Shown here piece by piece: positions 34,819 to 45,234 of a DNA stretch of 64,000 nucleotides. Under the pieces are notes generated by a model, which was given only the letters and a program-made list of their open reading frames with translations, had not been told where the DNA came from and searched no databases. Made by a program: the position numbers and the translations under genes. Origin of the DNA: Micromonospora sp. WMMA1947. Its GTDB lineage: Bacteria; Actinomycetota; Actinomycetes; Mycobacteriales; Micromonosporaceae. The stretch spans positions 3,491,001 to 3,555,000 of the forward strand of contig NZ_CP114909.1 of NCBI RefSeq assembly GCF_027497355.1, written 5' to 3'. Numbering within the stretch: the stretch's first letter is position 1; every line of letters starts with the position of its first letter.

Positions 34819-35264
34819 CGCACCAGCGTGACACGGCGTGACCAGCGGATCCACTTCGAGGCAACGGGCCCGCGGCGGCGTGACGATCTCCACCGGTACG
34901 CGCTGACGATCTCGTCCGGCCGGGCCAGTACGGTGTCAGGGCACGCCGGGCCAGACTCCGGCCGGGCGGGCGAGGGCGACGCGTGAGGGGGGCCGGGATG
35001 GCGCAGGGGGAGGCCGAGCACGGTTGCGCCCAGGGTGAGGCCTGCCGGCGGGGTCACGACCAGCCGGCGACTGCCACGCACCCGCGCCGGCCGTGCCTGC
35101 ACCACCAGGGGGAGCCACCGGCCGGGCGGTCGCCGGAACGCGCCGAGGACGAGCCGGGCGTGCCCCGGCAGCGGTCGGCGGAGCCGGCGCACCTGGCCGA
35201 CGAGCCGTCGCCGGACCAGGGCTGCCGCAGCGATCTGGCGGGCTGGGCGGGTGCCCATCGTCAC
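34815..35264 (-). CDS. possible small protein upstream of fasR (low support)
   Basis: This 149-codon frame has third positions rich in G/C and a four-base GTGA overlap with fasR, which favours coding, but its composition is Arg/Pro/Leu-heavy with no recognisable domain (AALVRRRLVGQVRRLRRPLP, then VTPPAGLTLGATVLGLPLRH). It may equally be a leader or a decayed gene. The rest of the 588-base gap (to 35406) holds only a short tandem repeat. Confidence 0.25.
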   Translation of the reverse strand: MTMGTRPARQIAAAALVRRRLVGQVRRLRRPLPGHARLVLGAFRRPPGRWLPLVVQARPARVRGSRRLVVTPPAGLTLGATVLGLPLRHPGPPHASPSPARPESGPACPDTVLARPDEIVSAYRWRSSRRRGPVASKWIRWSRRVTLVR

Positions 35265-35310
35265 GGCGCGGTACGCCCGCGCAACCGCACCACCCGCCGG
35301 GAGCGCCCGC

Positions 35311-35350
35311 CGCGCCGTTGGTGCTGACGCCGCGCCGCTGGTGCTGACGC
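35311..35350. repeat. 20-base tandem repeat in the fasR upstream gap
   Basis: CGCGCCGTTGGTGCTGACGC is followed by a copy with one difference (35331-35350). It lies in the otherwise empty stretch between the possible small gene and the membrane protein ending at 35407. Its function is unknown. Confidence 0.7.
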
Positions 35351-35406
35351 GGCGCCGGTCGGGCTGATCCGGCGCCGGCCGGGATCGGGCGGAGTGCGGG
35401 CCGGGC

Positions 35407-36072
35407 TCAGCGGGTGCGGCGGCGGACCAGCAGCGCGATGCCGGCCAGCCCGGCGGTGATCACCAGTACGACGCCCACGTTGAGCAGCAGCAGCCGCTGA
35501 AGTTCGCCGAGCGCGGTGTCGATGTTCTGCACCGGGTCGAGCGCCTCCTCCGGAAGCACCCGCTCGCCGCCGCCGATGCCGCCGGCGAGCGTGTCGAACT
35601 GTGCCGGCATCGGCACGCCGACCGAGCGCAGCGTCTCGGGCATGTTGAGCCGCCCGAAGAACCAGCCGGCCCGGCTGCTGCTCAGGTCCGGCTGCTTGCC
35701 CGGCCGGTAGATCCGCGGACCGCCCTTGGCCAGGGGGAACAGGTCGTAGGTGCGCTGCGGGCCGGCGGCGGTGAGCACCACCACCGTGTACTTCGGACCG
35801 AGGTCCTTGGCGGCCGGGCCGCGCAGCTGGCCGGCCGCGCCGAGCCACTTGACCTGGTCGACCACCAGGTTGACCTCGTTCGGCCTGGTGTCGGACCGCA
35901 GCTTCAGCGGGCCGTCGAGCCGCTCGCCGCTGATGTCCACGCCGGTGGGGACGGCCGGCTTGGGCTTGGGCGCGGCCTGTGCCGCCGTCGTGCCGGCCAG
36001 GGCCAGCGCGCACGCCAGCGCCGCCACGCTCCCGGTCACGGTGACCAGCAGCCGTCTCACCCTACGGATCAT
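35407..36072 (-). CDS. exported membrane-anchored protein of unknown function
   Basis: The 221-residue protein has a signal peptide (about residues 1-33, cleavage after AQA), a Lys/Pro spacer, an extracellular region with VVVLTAAGPQRTYDLFPLAK and PRIYRPGKQPDL, and one C-terminal membrane helix (VVLVITAGLAGIALLV) followed by RRRTR. I do not recognise the family. GAGGAGG precedes the ATG at 36072. It is divergent from the CopC-like gene across a 192-base promoter region, which suggests joint regulation in copper or envelope homeostasis. Confidence 0.75.
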   Translation of the reverse strand: MIRRVRRLLVTVTGSVAALACALALAGTTAAQAAPKPKPAVPTGVDISGERLDGPLKLRSDTRPNEVNLVVDQVKWLGAAGQLRGPAAKDLGPKYTVVVLTAAGPQRTYDLFPLAKGGPRIYRPGKQPDLSSSRAGWFFGRLNMPETLRSVGVPMPAQFDTLAGGIGGGERVLPEEALDPVQNIDTALGELQRLLLLNVGVVLVITAGLAGIALLVRRRTR

Positions 36073-36264
36073 CGCCGCCTCCTCGCCCCGTTCGATGGCT
36101 GGCTTCCGCTGCAGGTCACACTGGACCGGTGCCCACCACAAAGACTCCGCAAAACGGCGTCCGGTTGCAGCTGGTGGAAGAGTATTTGGAACTATCTGCG
36201 AGCTGAGACCGACCAACGAACGGTCGATGATCATCGGCCGGATCCTACCCGGACGGAGGAAACC

Positions 36265-36870
36265 ATGGGGGGCAGGGTCGCCCGTGTGGCGCGTACCTGG
36301 GTGGTGGTGCTCGGGATGGTGGCGGCGTTCGCGCTGCTCCCGGCCGCGCCGGCCGCCGCGCACAATTCGCTGACCGGCAGTGACCCGCGCGACGGGGCCC
36401 GGCTGGCCGCCGCCCCGGAGCGGATCGAGCTGCGGTTCCTCGCCACGCCGAAGGAGGCCACCACCGAGGTCACCGTCACCGGCCCGGACAACGTGGCCGC
36501 GACCGGCGGCGCGCCGGCCTTCTCCGGCAAGCGCGTCACCGTGCCGTTCCGGCCGGGCGCGGCCGGGCTCTACATCGTCACCTACCGGCTGGCGTCCGAC
36601 GACGGCCATCCGGTCAAGGGGGAGATCCGGTTCACACTGACCACCGGCACCCCGGCCGAATCGCCGTCGGCGAGCACGCCGCCCACCAGCGCCGCCCCGA
36701 CCGCCGCGCCCACCAGCGCCGCGCCGAGCCCGACCCCGACCCTGACCCCGACCGCCGCCGAGGCGGACGACGACGGGGGTACGGGCTGGCTGTGGGCGGC
36801 CGGCGCGGTGGTGGTGCTGGCCGCGCTGGGCGGCGGGCTGCTGCTGCGCCGCCGGGCCGCCCGCCGCTGA
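36265..36870 (+). CDS. CopC-like copper-binding domain, membrane-anchored
   Basis: This 201-residue protein begins with a signal peptide ending APAAA, so the mature N-terminus is probably AHNSL, whose His is the family's N-terminal copper ligand. The beta-sandwich includes RIELRFLATPKEATTEVTV and YRLASDDGHPVKGEIRF with the second His. A Pro/Thr/Ser/Ala spacer (130-165), one membrane helix and an Arg-rich end follow. CopC proteins bind Cu(II) outside the membrane. No CopD gene is adjacent, so copper delivery would be by this protein alone. Confidence 0.88.
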   Translation: MGGRVARVARTWVVVLGMVAAFALLPAAPAAAHNSLTGSDPRDGARLAAAPERIELRFLATPKEATTEVTVTGPDNVAATGGAPAFSGKRVTVPFRPGAAGLYIVTYRLASDDGHPVKGEIRFTLTTGTPAESPSASTPPTSAAPTAAPTSAAPSPTPTLTPTAAEADDDGGTGWLWAAGAVVVLAALGGGLLLRRRAARR

Positions 36871-36950
36871 CTCCCCGCCCGCTGACGCCGGCCGGTCGGC
36901 CTGGGTCGGCTCGCGGGCGACACTCCCCGCGACGCGCCCGGGCGGGTGAC

Positions 36951-38360
36951 TCAGACCAGGCGTACGCGGGCGGCGCGCAGCCGGGTCAGCGTACGGTCGC
37001 GTCCGAGCACGTCCAGCGACTCGAACAGCGGCAGGCCGACGGTGCGTCCTGTGACCGCGACGCGTACCGGCGCCTGCGCCTTGCCCAGCTTCAGCCCGCG
37101 CTCGGCGCCGACCGCCTCCAGCGTGGCCTTCAGCGACTCGGCGTCCCAGGACTCCAGCGCCTCGAACGCGACGATCGCCGCGTCCAGCAGCTCGGCGGCG
37201 CCCTCCTTCATCGCCTTGGCCCAGGCCGCCTCGTCGATCAGCGGGTCGGCCAGGAACAGGAAGTCGACGTTCGGCACGATCTCGCTGAGCACCGCGATCC
37301 GGGTCTGGGCGAGCGCTGCCACCGCGGCGAACGCGGCCGGGTCGAACTCGTCGGGCTGCCACGGCGGCGGGGCGATGGTGTCGGTGCCGGTGAGCCACGG
37401 CCGGCACGCCTCGACGAAGTCCGCCACCGGCAGCGCCCGGATGTAGTCGCCGTTGAACGCGCGCAGCTTCTTCTCGTCGAAGAACGCCGGGGACGGGTTG
37501 ACCTCGTCCAGCCGGAACTCCTCCTCGATGACCGACCAGGCCACGATCTCCCGGTCGCCCGAGGGCGCCCAGCCCAGCAGCATCAGGTAGTTGCGCATCG
37601 CGTCGGCGAGGTAGCCCTCGTCCCGGTACGCCTCGAGCGCGACCTTGTCCCGCCGCTTGGACAGCTTCTGCCGCTTCTCGTTCACCACCACCGGCACGTG
37701 CGCCCAGATCGGCGGCTTGACGCCGAGCGCATCCCACAGCAGCTGCTGCTTCGGGGTGTTCGGCAGGTGCTCCTCGGCCCGGATCACGTGGGTAATCCCC
37801 ATCGACATGTCGTCGACCACGTTCGCCAGCAGGAACACCGGCGAGCCGTCGCCCCGGGCGATGACGAAGTCCTCGATCAGCTTGTTCTCGAACGTCGGCT
37901 CGCCGCGGACCAGGTCGACCACCACGGTCTCGCCCTCGTCCGGCGTACGGAAGCGAAGCGCCCGGCCCTCGCCCGGTCCCAGGCCGCGGTCGCGGCAGAA
38001 GCCGTCGTAGCCGCGCTGCTGCGGGCCGGTACGCGCCTGCACGTCCTCGCGGGTGCAGTCGCAGTAGTAGGCCCGGCCGCCCTCGTACAGCCGCTGCGCG
38101 GCGGCCCGGTGCTCGCCCGCGTACGAGGACTGGAAGTACGGGCCCTCGTAGCTGCCCCGGGCGATGCCGATCCAGTCGAGCGCGGACAGGATGCCCTCGG
38201 TCCACTCGGGCCGGTTTCGTGCCGCGTCGGTGTCCTCGATGCGCAGCACGAACACCCCGCCCTGCTGCTTGGCGAAGATCCAGTTCTGCAGCGCCGAACG
38301 GGCGCCGCCGACGTGGAACATACCGGTCGGGGAAGGGGCGAAGCGTACACGTACCGTCAC
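36951..38360 (-). CDS. gltX: glutamyl-tRNA synthetase
   Basis: This 469-residue class I synthetase charges tRNA-Glu (and in many actinomycetes also tRNA-Gln, corrected later by GatCAB). The HIGH-like motif is in [18 protein letters not shown] and the KMSKS-like one in [14 protein letters not shown]. The anticodon-binding domain occupies about 320-469. The length is normal. It stands alone between the CopC-like gene and the MFS/glucosidase pair. Confidence 0.97.
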   Translation of the reverse strand: MTVRVRFAPSPTGMFHVGGARSALQNWIFAKQQGGVFVLRIEDTDAARNRPEWTEGILSALDWIGIARGSYEGPYFQSSYAGEHRAAAQRLYEGGRAYYCDCTREDVQARTGPQQRGYDGFCRDRGLGPGEGRALRFRTPDEGETVVVDLVRGEPTFENKLIEDFVIARGDGSPVFLLANVVDDMSMGITHVIRAEEHLPNTPKQQLLWDALGVKPPIWAHVPVVVNEKRQKLSKRRDKVALEAYRDEGYLADAMRNYLMLLGWAPSGDREIVAWSVIEEEFRLDEVNPSPAFFDEKKLRAFNGDYIRALPVADFVEACRPWLTGTDTIAPPPWQPDEFDPAAFAAVAALAQTRIAVLSEIVPNVDFLFLADPLIDEAAWAKAMKEGAAELLDAAIVAFEALESWDAESLKATLEAVGAERGLKLGKAQAPVRVAVTGRTVGLPLFESLDVLGRDRTLTRLRAARVRLV

Positions 38361-38409
38361 GCCCCCCAGCCTACGGCGGACCGCGAGAGGTTTCCGGCAG
38401 GGGGCCGGG

Positions 38410-39687
38410 TCAGGGTACCGACTTGATCTTCACCACCAGGGCGCTGCCGAGCACGGTGATCGCCGCGGTCACCGCGTACAGCGTCGGGTAGCCGCCGAGG
38501 TGCACGACGATCGGCGCGGACAGCGCCGGACCGAGCACCTGCGGCGCCGAGTTGGCAATGTTGATCACGCCGAGGTCCTTGGCCCGGTCGGTGGCGGCGG
38601 GCAGCACCTGCGTGATCAGCGCGGCGTCCACCGACAGGTAGACGCCGTACCCGGCGCCGAGCAGCAGCGCCGCGACGATCGCCATCGGCCAGATGGGCGC
38701 CACCGCCAGCAGCGTCGCCGCCACCGCCATGATCAGCCCGGAGGCGATCACGAAGACCTTGCGCCGGCCGGAGCGGTCGGACATGCGCCCGGCGGTCACG
38801 GCGGTCAGCATCATGCCGACCGTGTAGAGCAGGATCAGGATCAGCAGCGAGCTCTCGGGGTCGGTCACCCGTACCCCGTCGGTGAGGAAGTAGAGCAGGT
38901 AGAGCGTGCCGAGCGCGTTGCCGGTCTGCACCAGGAACCGGGTGAACCAGGCCCAGGCGAAGTCGGGGTGACGGCGCGGGCTGATCCACATGGAGGTGAA
39001 CAGCGAGCGCAGCCGCAGCGGCGACCGGTGCTCCCGGGGCAGGTGGTCGTCCTGGGTCAGCAGCGCGAACGGCAGCGACAGCAGCAGCACGGCGAGCGCG
39101 ATCGCCGCGTACCCGGCGGCGTTGCCGGTGACCACGGCGGTCACCAGCACCGCGCCGAGCACCAGGCCCAGTGCCTGCGGGATGCCCACCCAGCCGGACA
39201 CGCCGCCGCGCTGCGCCACCGGCACCCGGTCCGGGATCGCGGCGGTGAGGCTGGCCAGCATCGCGTTGAAGCAGACCTGCGCGGCGACCCAGGCCACCGC
39301 CACCCCGGCGATCGTGTTCTGCCGGGCCAGCAGCACCAGGGCGAGCGCGCCGATCACCGCGCCGAGCGCGGTCCAGACGTGCCGGCGGCCGAAGTGGCGG
39401 TTGGCCAGCCGCAGCGAGGTGCGGTCGGACAGCGCCCCGGCGAGCGGGTTCGCCAGCACCGCGGCGAGCGCCCCGATGCCGGTGACCACCGCCAGCATGG
39501 CCTCCTTGTCGGCCGGGGCGATCCGTTCCACCTGCTGCGGCAGCAGCACCTGGATCGGGGTGAAGAACGCCATCCAGACGCCCAGGTTGGCCGCGAAGAT
39601 CAGCGCGATCCAGCCGCGCCGCACCGGCACGGTCGGCTCCGCGAGCGCCGCCGGCAGCGACGCCGGCGTCGGGTTCATCGTGGTCAT
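38410..39687 (-). CDS. MFS transporter
   Basis: This 425-residue protein has twelve hydrophobic helices and an MFS loop ([16 protein letters not shown], then [13 protein letters not shown], a GxxxDRxGRR-type motif). The start ATG at 39687 overlaps the GH1 stop as ATGA, so it is coupled to a beta-glucosidase. A role in importing a glucoside or disaccharide, or exporting a sugar product, is inferred from that partner. Confidence 0.87.
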   Translation of the reverse strand: MTTMNPTPASLPAALAEPTVPVRRGWIALIFAANLGVWMAFFTPIQVLLPQQVERIAPADKEAMLAVVTGIGALAAVLANPLAGALSDRTSLRLANRHFGRRHVWTALGAVIGALALVLLARQNTIAGVAVAWVAAQVCFNAMLASLTAAIPDRVPVAQRGGVSGWVGIPQALGLVLGAVLVTAVVTGNAAGYAAIALAVLLLSLPFALLTQDDHLPREHRSPLRLRSLFTSMWISPRRHPDFAWAWFTRFLVQTGNALGTLYLLYFLTDGVRVTDPESSLLILILLYTVGMMLTAVTAGRMSDRSGRRKVFVIASGLIMAVAATLLAVAPIWPMAIVAALLLGAGYGVYLSVDAALITQVLPAATDRAKDLGVINIANSAPQVLGPALSAPIVVHLGGYPTLYAVTAAITVLGSALVVKIKSVP

Positions 39688-41012
39688 CGCCGGACCAGAT
39701 CCCGAAACCAGGTGTACGACGACTTCGGCGTCCGCCGCTGCGTTGCGAAGTCGACGTGCACCAGGCCGAACCGCTTGGTGAAGCCCTCGGCCCACTCCCA
39801 GTTGTCCAGCAGCGACCAGACGAAGTACCCGGTCACCGGCACGCCCTCGGCCACCGCCTGGTGCACCGCGCGCACGTGTCCGTCCAGGTACGCGATCCGC
39901 TGCGGGTCGTGCACCCGGCCGTCGGCGTCCGGCGCGTCGTCGTACGCGCAGCCGCTCTCGGTGACCTGGATCGGCGGCAGCGCATCGCCGTACCGCTGGT
40001 GCAGCTGGAGCAGCAGTTCCCGCAGCCCGTCCGGGGCCACCGGCCAGTCGAACGCGGTACGCGGGTAGCCGTCCAGCGGCACGATCTCGAACGGCAGCGG
40101 CGAGTCCGCCTCCGGCGCCCGGATGCCGGTCGGGTTGTAGTAGTTGACGCCCAGCACGTCGATCGGGGCGGCGATGACGTCCAGGTCGCCGTCGCGTACC
40201 ACGCCCGGGTCGGGGCCGAGCGCGTCCGGATAGCCGCGTCCGAGCAGCGGATCGGTGAACAGGAGGTTGTGCAGCGCGTCGTACGCCGCGGCGGCGGCCC
40301 GGTCCGCGTCGGTGTCGCCGGCCAGGCGCACCGGTGAGTAGTTGTTGGCGATCGCCACCGGGGACGTGCTGCGGGCGCGCAGCGCGGCGACCGCGAGACC
40401 GTGCCCGAGGAGCTGGTGGTGGGCCACCGGGAAGGCGTCGAACAGCAGCGTCCGGCCGGGCGCGTGCTCGCCCACGCCGTGGCCGAGGCTCATGTGGATG
40501 AACGGTTCGTTGAGCGTGATCCAGAGCTTCACCCGGTCGCCGAGGCGGGCCGCGGTCAGGTCGGCGTACTCGGCGAAGCGGGCGGCCGTGTCCCGGTTCA
40601 GCCAGCCGCCCGCGTCCTCCAGCGCCTGCGGCAGGTCCCAGTGGAACAGCGTGGCGACCGGGTCCACGCCGGCGGCGAGCAGGCCGTCCACCAGCCGGTC
40701 GTAGAAGTCCAGCCCGGCGGCGTTGGCCGGGCCGGTGCCGGCCGGCTGGATCCGGGGCCAGGCGATGGAGAACCGGTACGCGGACACCCCCAGCCCGGCC
40801 AGTAGCGCGGTGTCCTCGGCGTACCGGTGGTAGTGGTCGCACGCCTCGTCGCCGGTGCTGCCGTCGGCGATCCGGCCCGGGGTGTGGGCAAAGGTGTCCC
40901 AGATGGACGGACCGCGCCCGTCCACCGAGGTCGCTCCCTCGATCTGGTACGCGGAGGTGGAGACCCCCCAGCGGAAGCCGGCGGGGAACTCGGGCATCGG
41001 CGCGGTCGTCAA
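39684..41012 (-). CDS. beta-glucosidase (GH1)
   Basis: This 442-residue (beta/alpha)8 retaining glycosidase has the acid/base Glu in WITLNEPFIHM and the nucleophile Glu in IQVTESGCAYDD; the usual TENG is TESG here. FRWGVSTSAYQIEGA at the N-terminus and YFVWSLLDNWEWAEGF near the C-terminus are also family marks. It has no signal peptide, so it hydrolyses beta-glucosides in the cytoplasm. I chose the TTG at 41012 because GGAGG lies five bases upstream; the longer frame from 41099 has no ribosome site. It is coupled to an MFS transporter. Confidence 0.93.
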   Translation of the reverse strand: MTTAPMPEFPAGFRWGVSTSAYQIEGATSVDGRGPSIWDTFAHTPGRIADGSTGDEACDHYHRYAEDTALLAGLGVSAYRFSIAWPRIQPAGTGPANAAGLDFYDRLVDGLLAAGVDPVATLFHWDLPQALEDAGGWLNRDTAARFAEYADLTAARLGDRVKLWITLNEPFIHMSLGHGVGEHAPGRTLLFDAFPVAHHQLLGHGLAVAALRARSTSPVAIANNYSPVRLAGDTDADRAAAAAYDALHNLLFTDPLLGRGYPDALGPDPGVVRDGDLDVIAAPIDVLGVNYYNPTGIRAPEADSPLPFEIVPLDGYPRTAFDWPVAPDGLRELLLQLHQRYGDALPPIQVTESGCAYDDAPDADGRVHDPQRIAYLDGHVRAVHQAVAEGVPVTGYFVWSLLDNWEWAEGFTKRFGLVHVDFATQRRTPKSSYTWFRDLVRR

Positions 41013-41199
41013 GTCACCCTCCAGGAACGTGAAGCGTGCTCGCGACTCTAGGGCCCTGCGGACCGCCGCGCCATAGGCCGAGATGACTGGATGGCGCAAG
41101 GGGGTTCGGCGTGTCTTGGCCGAACCCGTCCGCTTAAGTCCGATTTACACATAGAGTGCCGAATATCGCGGATGTGATTTAAGTGGGGGAAAGATACTC

Positions 41200-41646
41200 A
41201 TGATCCTCGTGGAACGAAGCGCACACGTGGCGGCGCCGGTGGATGTGGTCTGGGACGTCGTGCAGCGCGCCGAGCAGCTGCCGGCCTGGCTGGCGGGAGT
41301 CCGCGCGGCCGAGGTCCTGTCCGGGGAGGGATTCGGGCGGCGGCAGCTGGTCCAGGCCGGACGCGGCGCCGCGCACGAGGCCGAGGTGATCGCCTTCCAG
41401 GAGCCGACCCTGATCGGCTGGCGCGAACGCGCGAAGGGTGCCGGCGCCCGTGCCGAGGCGCGCACCGAGATCTACGTCCAGCTGACCCCGGACGAGGAGG
41501 AGGGCGGCACCGTCGTACGCCTGATCGTCGTGCGGTGGCCCGCCGGACCCGTCAAGGCGGCCCTGCTCCGGCTCGGCCTGCGCCGGGTCGGCGCCGACCT
41601 GGAGGACTCGCTGGCCCGGCTGACCGACCTGGCCGCCGTCGGCTGA
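41200..41646 (+). CDS. SRPBCC family protein
   Basis: This 148-residue protein shows the polyketide-cyclase/START-like pattern: VERSAHVAAPVDVVWDVVQ, then AHEAEVIAFQEPTLIGWRER and VRLIVVRWPAGPVKAALLRLGLRR with a closing helix. It should form a hydrophobic pocket in the cytoplasm. GGGGGAAAG precedes the ATG. The upstream 100 bases are AT-rich for this genome (CCGATTTACACATAGAGTG), as expected of a promoter. No function can be given. Confidence 0.75.
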   Translation: MILVERSAHVAAPVDVVWDVVQRAEQLPAWLAGVRAAEVLSGEGFGRRQLVQAGRGAAHEAEVIAFQEPTLIGWRERAKGAGARAEARTEIYVQLTPDEEEGGTVVRLIVVRWPAGPVKAALLRLGLRRVGADLEDSLARLTDLAAVG

Positions 41647-41677
41647 CCGAGCCCGTCCCGGCGTCGCCCGCGATGGT

Positions 41678-41714
41678 GACGGCCCGGCGTTCCCGCCAGG
41701 GACGCCGGGCCGTC
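41678..41714 (+). terminator. hairpin terminator of the SRPBCC gene
   Basis: GACGGCCCGGCGT (41678-41690) pairs perfectly with 41702-41714 around an 11-base loop, 32 bases past the SRPBCC stop. Confidence 0.75.
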
Positions 41715-41729
41715 GTCGCATCGGGGGAC

Positions 41730-41766
41730 GAGAAGGGCCCGGCGCGCCTGGCGTCGGGCCCTTCTC
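41730..41766 (-). terminator. hairpin terminator of aceE
   Basis: GAGAAGGGCCCG (41730-41741) pairs perfectly with 41755-41766, 13 bases past the aceE stop on the minus strand. Confidence 0.75.
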
Positions 41767-41778
41767 GCGTGACGGGTA

Positions 41779-44523
41779 CTAGCTGTCGCCGCCGGTCTCG
41801 CCGACCGGGGCGGCGTTGACGTCGTCCAGCGCGTACTTGCGGGCGGCGTCGGCCGGCACGTGGGCCGGCACCACGCCGCGCAGCGCGAGCTGGCGCAGCG
41901 TGGCCACCGCCACCGACTCGGCGTCCACGTGGAAGTGACGGCGCAGCGCGTGCCGGGTGTCCGACATGCCGAAGCCGTCGGTGCCGAGCGAGGTGTAGTC
42001 GCCGGGTACCCAGCGGGCGATCAGGTCCGGTACCGCGCGCATCCAGTCGCTCACCGCGACCTTCGGCCCGTCGGCGTCGGCCAGCTTCCGCGCGATGTAC
42101 GGCACCCGCGGCTCCTCGCCCGGGTTGAGCAGGTTGTGCTCCTCGCACTCCACCGCGTCGCGGCGCAGCTCGGTCCAGGACGTCACCGACCACACGTCGG
42201 CGGCCACGCCCCAGTCCTCGGCGAGCAGCTGCTGGGCCTTGAGCGCCCACTGCATGCCGGTGCCGGAGGCCAGGATGTTCGCCTTCGGCGCGTCGTCGCC
42301 GACCTGGGGCGCGGGGGAGTAGCGGTGGATGCCCTTGACGATGCCCTCGACGTCCACCCCCTCCGGCTCGGCCGGCTGGAAGATCGGCTCGTTGTAGACG
42401 GTGAGGTAGTAGAAGATGTTCTCCTGCGCCTCGCCGTACATCCGGTGCAGGCCGTTCTCCACGATGTGCGCCAGCTCGAAGGCGAACGCCGCGTCGTAGG
42501 AGACCACCGCCGGGTTGGTGGCGGCGAGCAGCAGCGAGTGGCCGTCCTCGTGCTGGAGGCCCTCACCGTTGAGCGTGGTCCGTCCGGCGGTCGCGCCGAG
42601 CACGAAGCCCCGCGCCATCTGGTCCGCCGCCGCCCAGAACCCGTCGCCGGTGCGCTGGAAGCCGAACATCGAGTAGAAGATGTACAGCGGGATCATCGGC
42701 TCGCCGTGGGTGGCGTACGCCGTACCGGCGGCGGTGAACGAGGCGACCGACCCGGCCTCGTTGATGCCCTCGTGCAGGATCTGGCCGGTGGTCGACTCCT
42801 TGTAGGACAGGAACAGGTCCCGGTCCACGGCGGTGTAGCGCTGACCGTGCGGCGAATAGATCTTCTGCGTCGGGAACAGCGAGTCCATCCCGAAGGTACG
42901 GGCCTCGTCCGGGATGATCGGCACCCAGCGCTTGCCGAACTCCTTGTCCTTCATGATGTCCTTGAGCAGGCGGACGAACGCCATCGTGGTGGCGACCTTC
43001 TGCTTGCCCGAGCCGCGCTTGACGTCGGAGAACCGCTCGGTGCCCGGGATGGCCAGCGTCTTGCGCGCGGTGCTGCGCGTGGGCAGGTAGCCGCCGAGCT
43101 GCTGACGCCGGTCCTTCAGGTACGTGATCTCGTCCGACTTCTCGCCCGGGGTGTAGTACGGCGGGAGGTACGGGTTCTCCTCCAGCTGCTTGTCCGGGAT
43201 GTCCAGGTAGAGGCGGTCGCGGAAGAGCTTCAGGTCCTCCAGCGTCAGCTTCTTCATCTGGTGCGTGGCGTTACGGCCCTCGAAGTGCGAGCCGAGCGTC
43301 CAGCCCTTGATCGTCTTGGCGAGGATCACCGTCGGCTGGCCGGTGTGCTCCATCGCCGCCTTGTAGGCCGCGTAGAGCTTGCGGTAGTCGTGGCCACCCC
43401 GCTTGAGGTTCCAGATCTCGTCGTCGGACAGGTGCTCGACCATCTTGCGGGTCCGCGGGTCGCGGCCGAAGAAGTGCTCCCGCACGTACGCCCCGGACTC
43501 CGCCTTGTAGGTCTGGTAGTCACCGTCGGGCGTGGTGTTCATGAGGTTGACCAGCGCGCCGTCGGTGTCCGCGGCGAGCAGCGGGTCCCACTCCCGGCCC
43601 CAGACGACCTTGATGACGTTCCAGCCGGCACCCCGGAAGAACGCCTCCAGCTCCTGCATGACCTTGCCGTTGCCGCGGACCGGTCCGTCCAGGCGCTGGA
43701 GGTTGCAGTTGATCACGAAGGTGAGGTTGTCCAGCTCCTCGCGGGCGGCCACGCCGATCGCGCCGAGCGACTCGACCTCGTCCATCTCACCGTCGCCGAG
43801 GAACGCCCAGACGTGCTGCTGGGAGGTGTCCTTGATGCCGCGGTGCTGCAGGTAGCGGTTGAACCGCGCCTGGTAGATGGCGTTCAGCGGCCCGAGGCCC
43901 ATGGAGACGGTGGGGAACTCCCAGAAGTCCGGCATCAGCCGCGGGTGCGGGTACGACGGCAGCCCGCCACCGGGGTGCGACAGCTCCTGCCGGAACCCGT
44001 CGAGCTGGTTCTCGCTGAGCCGGCCCTCCAGGAACGCCCGCGCGTACATGCCGGGGGAGGCGTGACCCTGGTAGAAGATCTGGTCCCCGCCGCCGGGGTG
44101 GTTCTTGCCCCGGAAGAAGTGGTTGAAGCCCACCTCGTAGAGGGACGCCGAGCTGGCGAACGTGGAGATGTGGCCACCGACGCCGATCTCCGGGCGCTGT
44201 GCCCGGTGCACCAGCATCGCGGCGTTCCACCTGATGTACGCCCGCAGCCGCCGCTCGACGTGCTCGTCACCCGGGAACCACGGTTCGCGCTCCGGCGGGA
44301 TCGTGTTGATGTAGTCGGTGGTGGTCAGGGACGGCACCCCGACCTGCCGCTCGCGGGCCCGCTCCAGCAGGCGCAGCATGACGTACCGGGCTCGCTTTGT
44401 CCCGCGCTCGTCGATGACACCGTCGAGTGACTCGACCCATTCGCTGGTTTCTTCAGGGTCGATGTCCGGAAGCTGGCTCGGCAGACCAGCGGTGATCACC
44501 GGGCGCTTGCGTTCCGTAGCCAC
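41779..44523 (-). CDS. aceE: pyruvate dehydrogenase E1 component
   Basis: This 914-residue homodimeric E1 decarboxylates pyruvate with thiamine diphosphate and passes the acetyl group to E2. Key features are the Mg-TPP motif [10 protein letters not shown] with the distal NCNLQ, the N-terminal HEADER-like [19 protein letters not shown], and a transketolase-like C-terminal half. The GTG at 44523 follows GAGGG. The length matches the actinobacterial/proteobacterial AceE type. In mycobacteria this gene also neighbours the regulator of fatty-acid synthesis, fabD and ahpE. Confidence 0.97.
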   Translation of the reverse strand: MATERKRPVITAGLPSQLPDIDPEETSEWVESLDGVIDERGTKRARYVMLRLLERARERQVGVPSLTTTDYINTIPPEREPWFPGDEHVERRLRAYIRWNAAMLVHRAQRPEIGVGGHISTFASSASLYEVGFNHFFRGKNHPGGGDQIFYQGHASPGMYARAFLEGRLSENQLDGFRQELSHPGGGLPSYPHPRLMPDFWEFPTVSMGLGPLNAIYQARFNRYLQHRGIKDTSQQHVWAFLGDGEMDEVESLGAIGVAAREELDNLTFVINCNLQRLDGPVRGNGKVMQELEAFFRGAGWNVIKVVWGREWDPLLAADTDGALVNLMNTTPDGDYQTYKAESGAYVREHFFGRDPRTRKMVEHLSDDEIWNLKRGGHDYRKLYAAYKAAMEHTGQPTVILAKTIKGWTLGSHFEGRNATHQMKKLTLEDLKLFRDRLYLDIPDKQLEENPYLPPYYTPGEKSDEITYLKDRRQQLGGYLPTRSTARKTLAIPGTERFSDVKRGSGKQKVATTMAFVRLLKDIMKDKEFGKRWVPIIPDEARTFGMDSLFPTQKIYSPHGQRYTAVDRDLFLSYKESTTGQILHEGINEAGSVASFTAAGTAYATHGEPMIPLYIFYSMFGFQRTGDGFWAAADQMARGFVLGATAGRTTLNGEGLQHEDGHSLLLAATNPAVVSYDAAFAFELAHIVENGLHRMYGEAQENIFYYLTVYNEPIFQPAEPEGVDVEGIVKGIHRYSPAPQVGDDAPKANILASGTGMQWALKAQQLLAEDWGVAADVWSVTSWTELRRDAVECEEHNLLNPGEEPRVPYIARKLADADGPKVAVSDWMRAVPDLIARWVPGDYTSLGTDGFGMSDTRHALRRHFHVDAESVAVATLRQLALRGVVPAHVPADAARKYALDDVNAAPVGETGGDS

Positions 44524-44712
44524 AGGCGTTCCCTCGGTTTCGTGTGGGATAGGTCTCTAGCGCCATCCTGCCCCCTGGTGGCGCGTGTCGTCACCTCTCC
44601 CGCCCCCAGACGCGACGCTGAACACAGGTACCCATCAGTAACTTTGCGCGATCACCGGATGCGCTATCGGCGGGCGCGGCAAGGAACCGGGCGCTGCGGC
44701 AGAATGCGCCGT

Positions 44713-45117
44713 ATGCGCAGTGAGGTGATCACCGTCCGGACCGGCTCCCGCCCGACCGTCTGGGACATCACGAGCGAGGCCGAGCGGTTCGTCTCCGGGG
44801 CCGGCGACGGGCTGCTGCACGTCTTCGTCCCGCACGCCACCGCCGGGCTGGCGATCATCGAGACCGGCGCCGGGTCCGACGACGACCTGCTGCGGGCGCT
44901 CGACGACCTGCTCCCCACCGACGACAGGTGGCGGCACCGGCACGGCTCACCCGGGCACGGCCGCGACCACGTGCTGCCGGCGTTCGTGCCGCCGTACGCG
45001 ACGCTGCCGGTGCTCGGCGGGCGGCTCCAGCTCGGCACCTGGCAGTCGATCTGCCTGGTAGACACCAACGGCGACAACCCCGACCGCCAGGTCCGCTTCT
45101 CGTTCCTGGCCGGCTGA
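44713..45117 (+). CDS. YjbQ family protein
   Basis: This 134-residue protein has HVFVPHATAGLAIIETG and RHRHGSPGHGRDHVLP, then GTWQSICLVDTNGD, the conserved His-rich core of the YjbQ/UPF0047 family. Members have been called secondary thiamine-phosphate synthases, but the physiological role is unclear. It is cytoplasmic. The ATG at 44713 is one of two neighbouring starts (44704 would add three residues). It is divergent from aceE, which needs TPP, an association that may or may not be meaningful. Confidence 0.88.
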   Translation: MRSEVITVRTGSRPTVWDITSEAERFVSGAGDGLLHVFVPHATAGLAIIETGAGSDDDLLRALDDLLPTDDRWRHRHGSPGHGRDHVLPAFVPPYATLPVLGGRLQLGTWQSICLVDTNGDNPDRQVRFSFLAG

Positions 45118-45234
45118 CGCGCGGACGACCGGGCGGGGCTTTCCGCCGAACAGCGCTCCATGATCGGCAATCGGTTGCAGGAGGTGCCTGACCGTTCGGC
45201 TGATCGAAGATCGACTTCGTCCTAACATGAACGG

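Noticed and set aside
34983..35327. Plus-strand frame in the gap upstream of fasR
   Set aside because: Unusual Cys/His/Pro/Arg-rich composition, no ribosome site of note and no domain.
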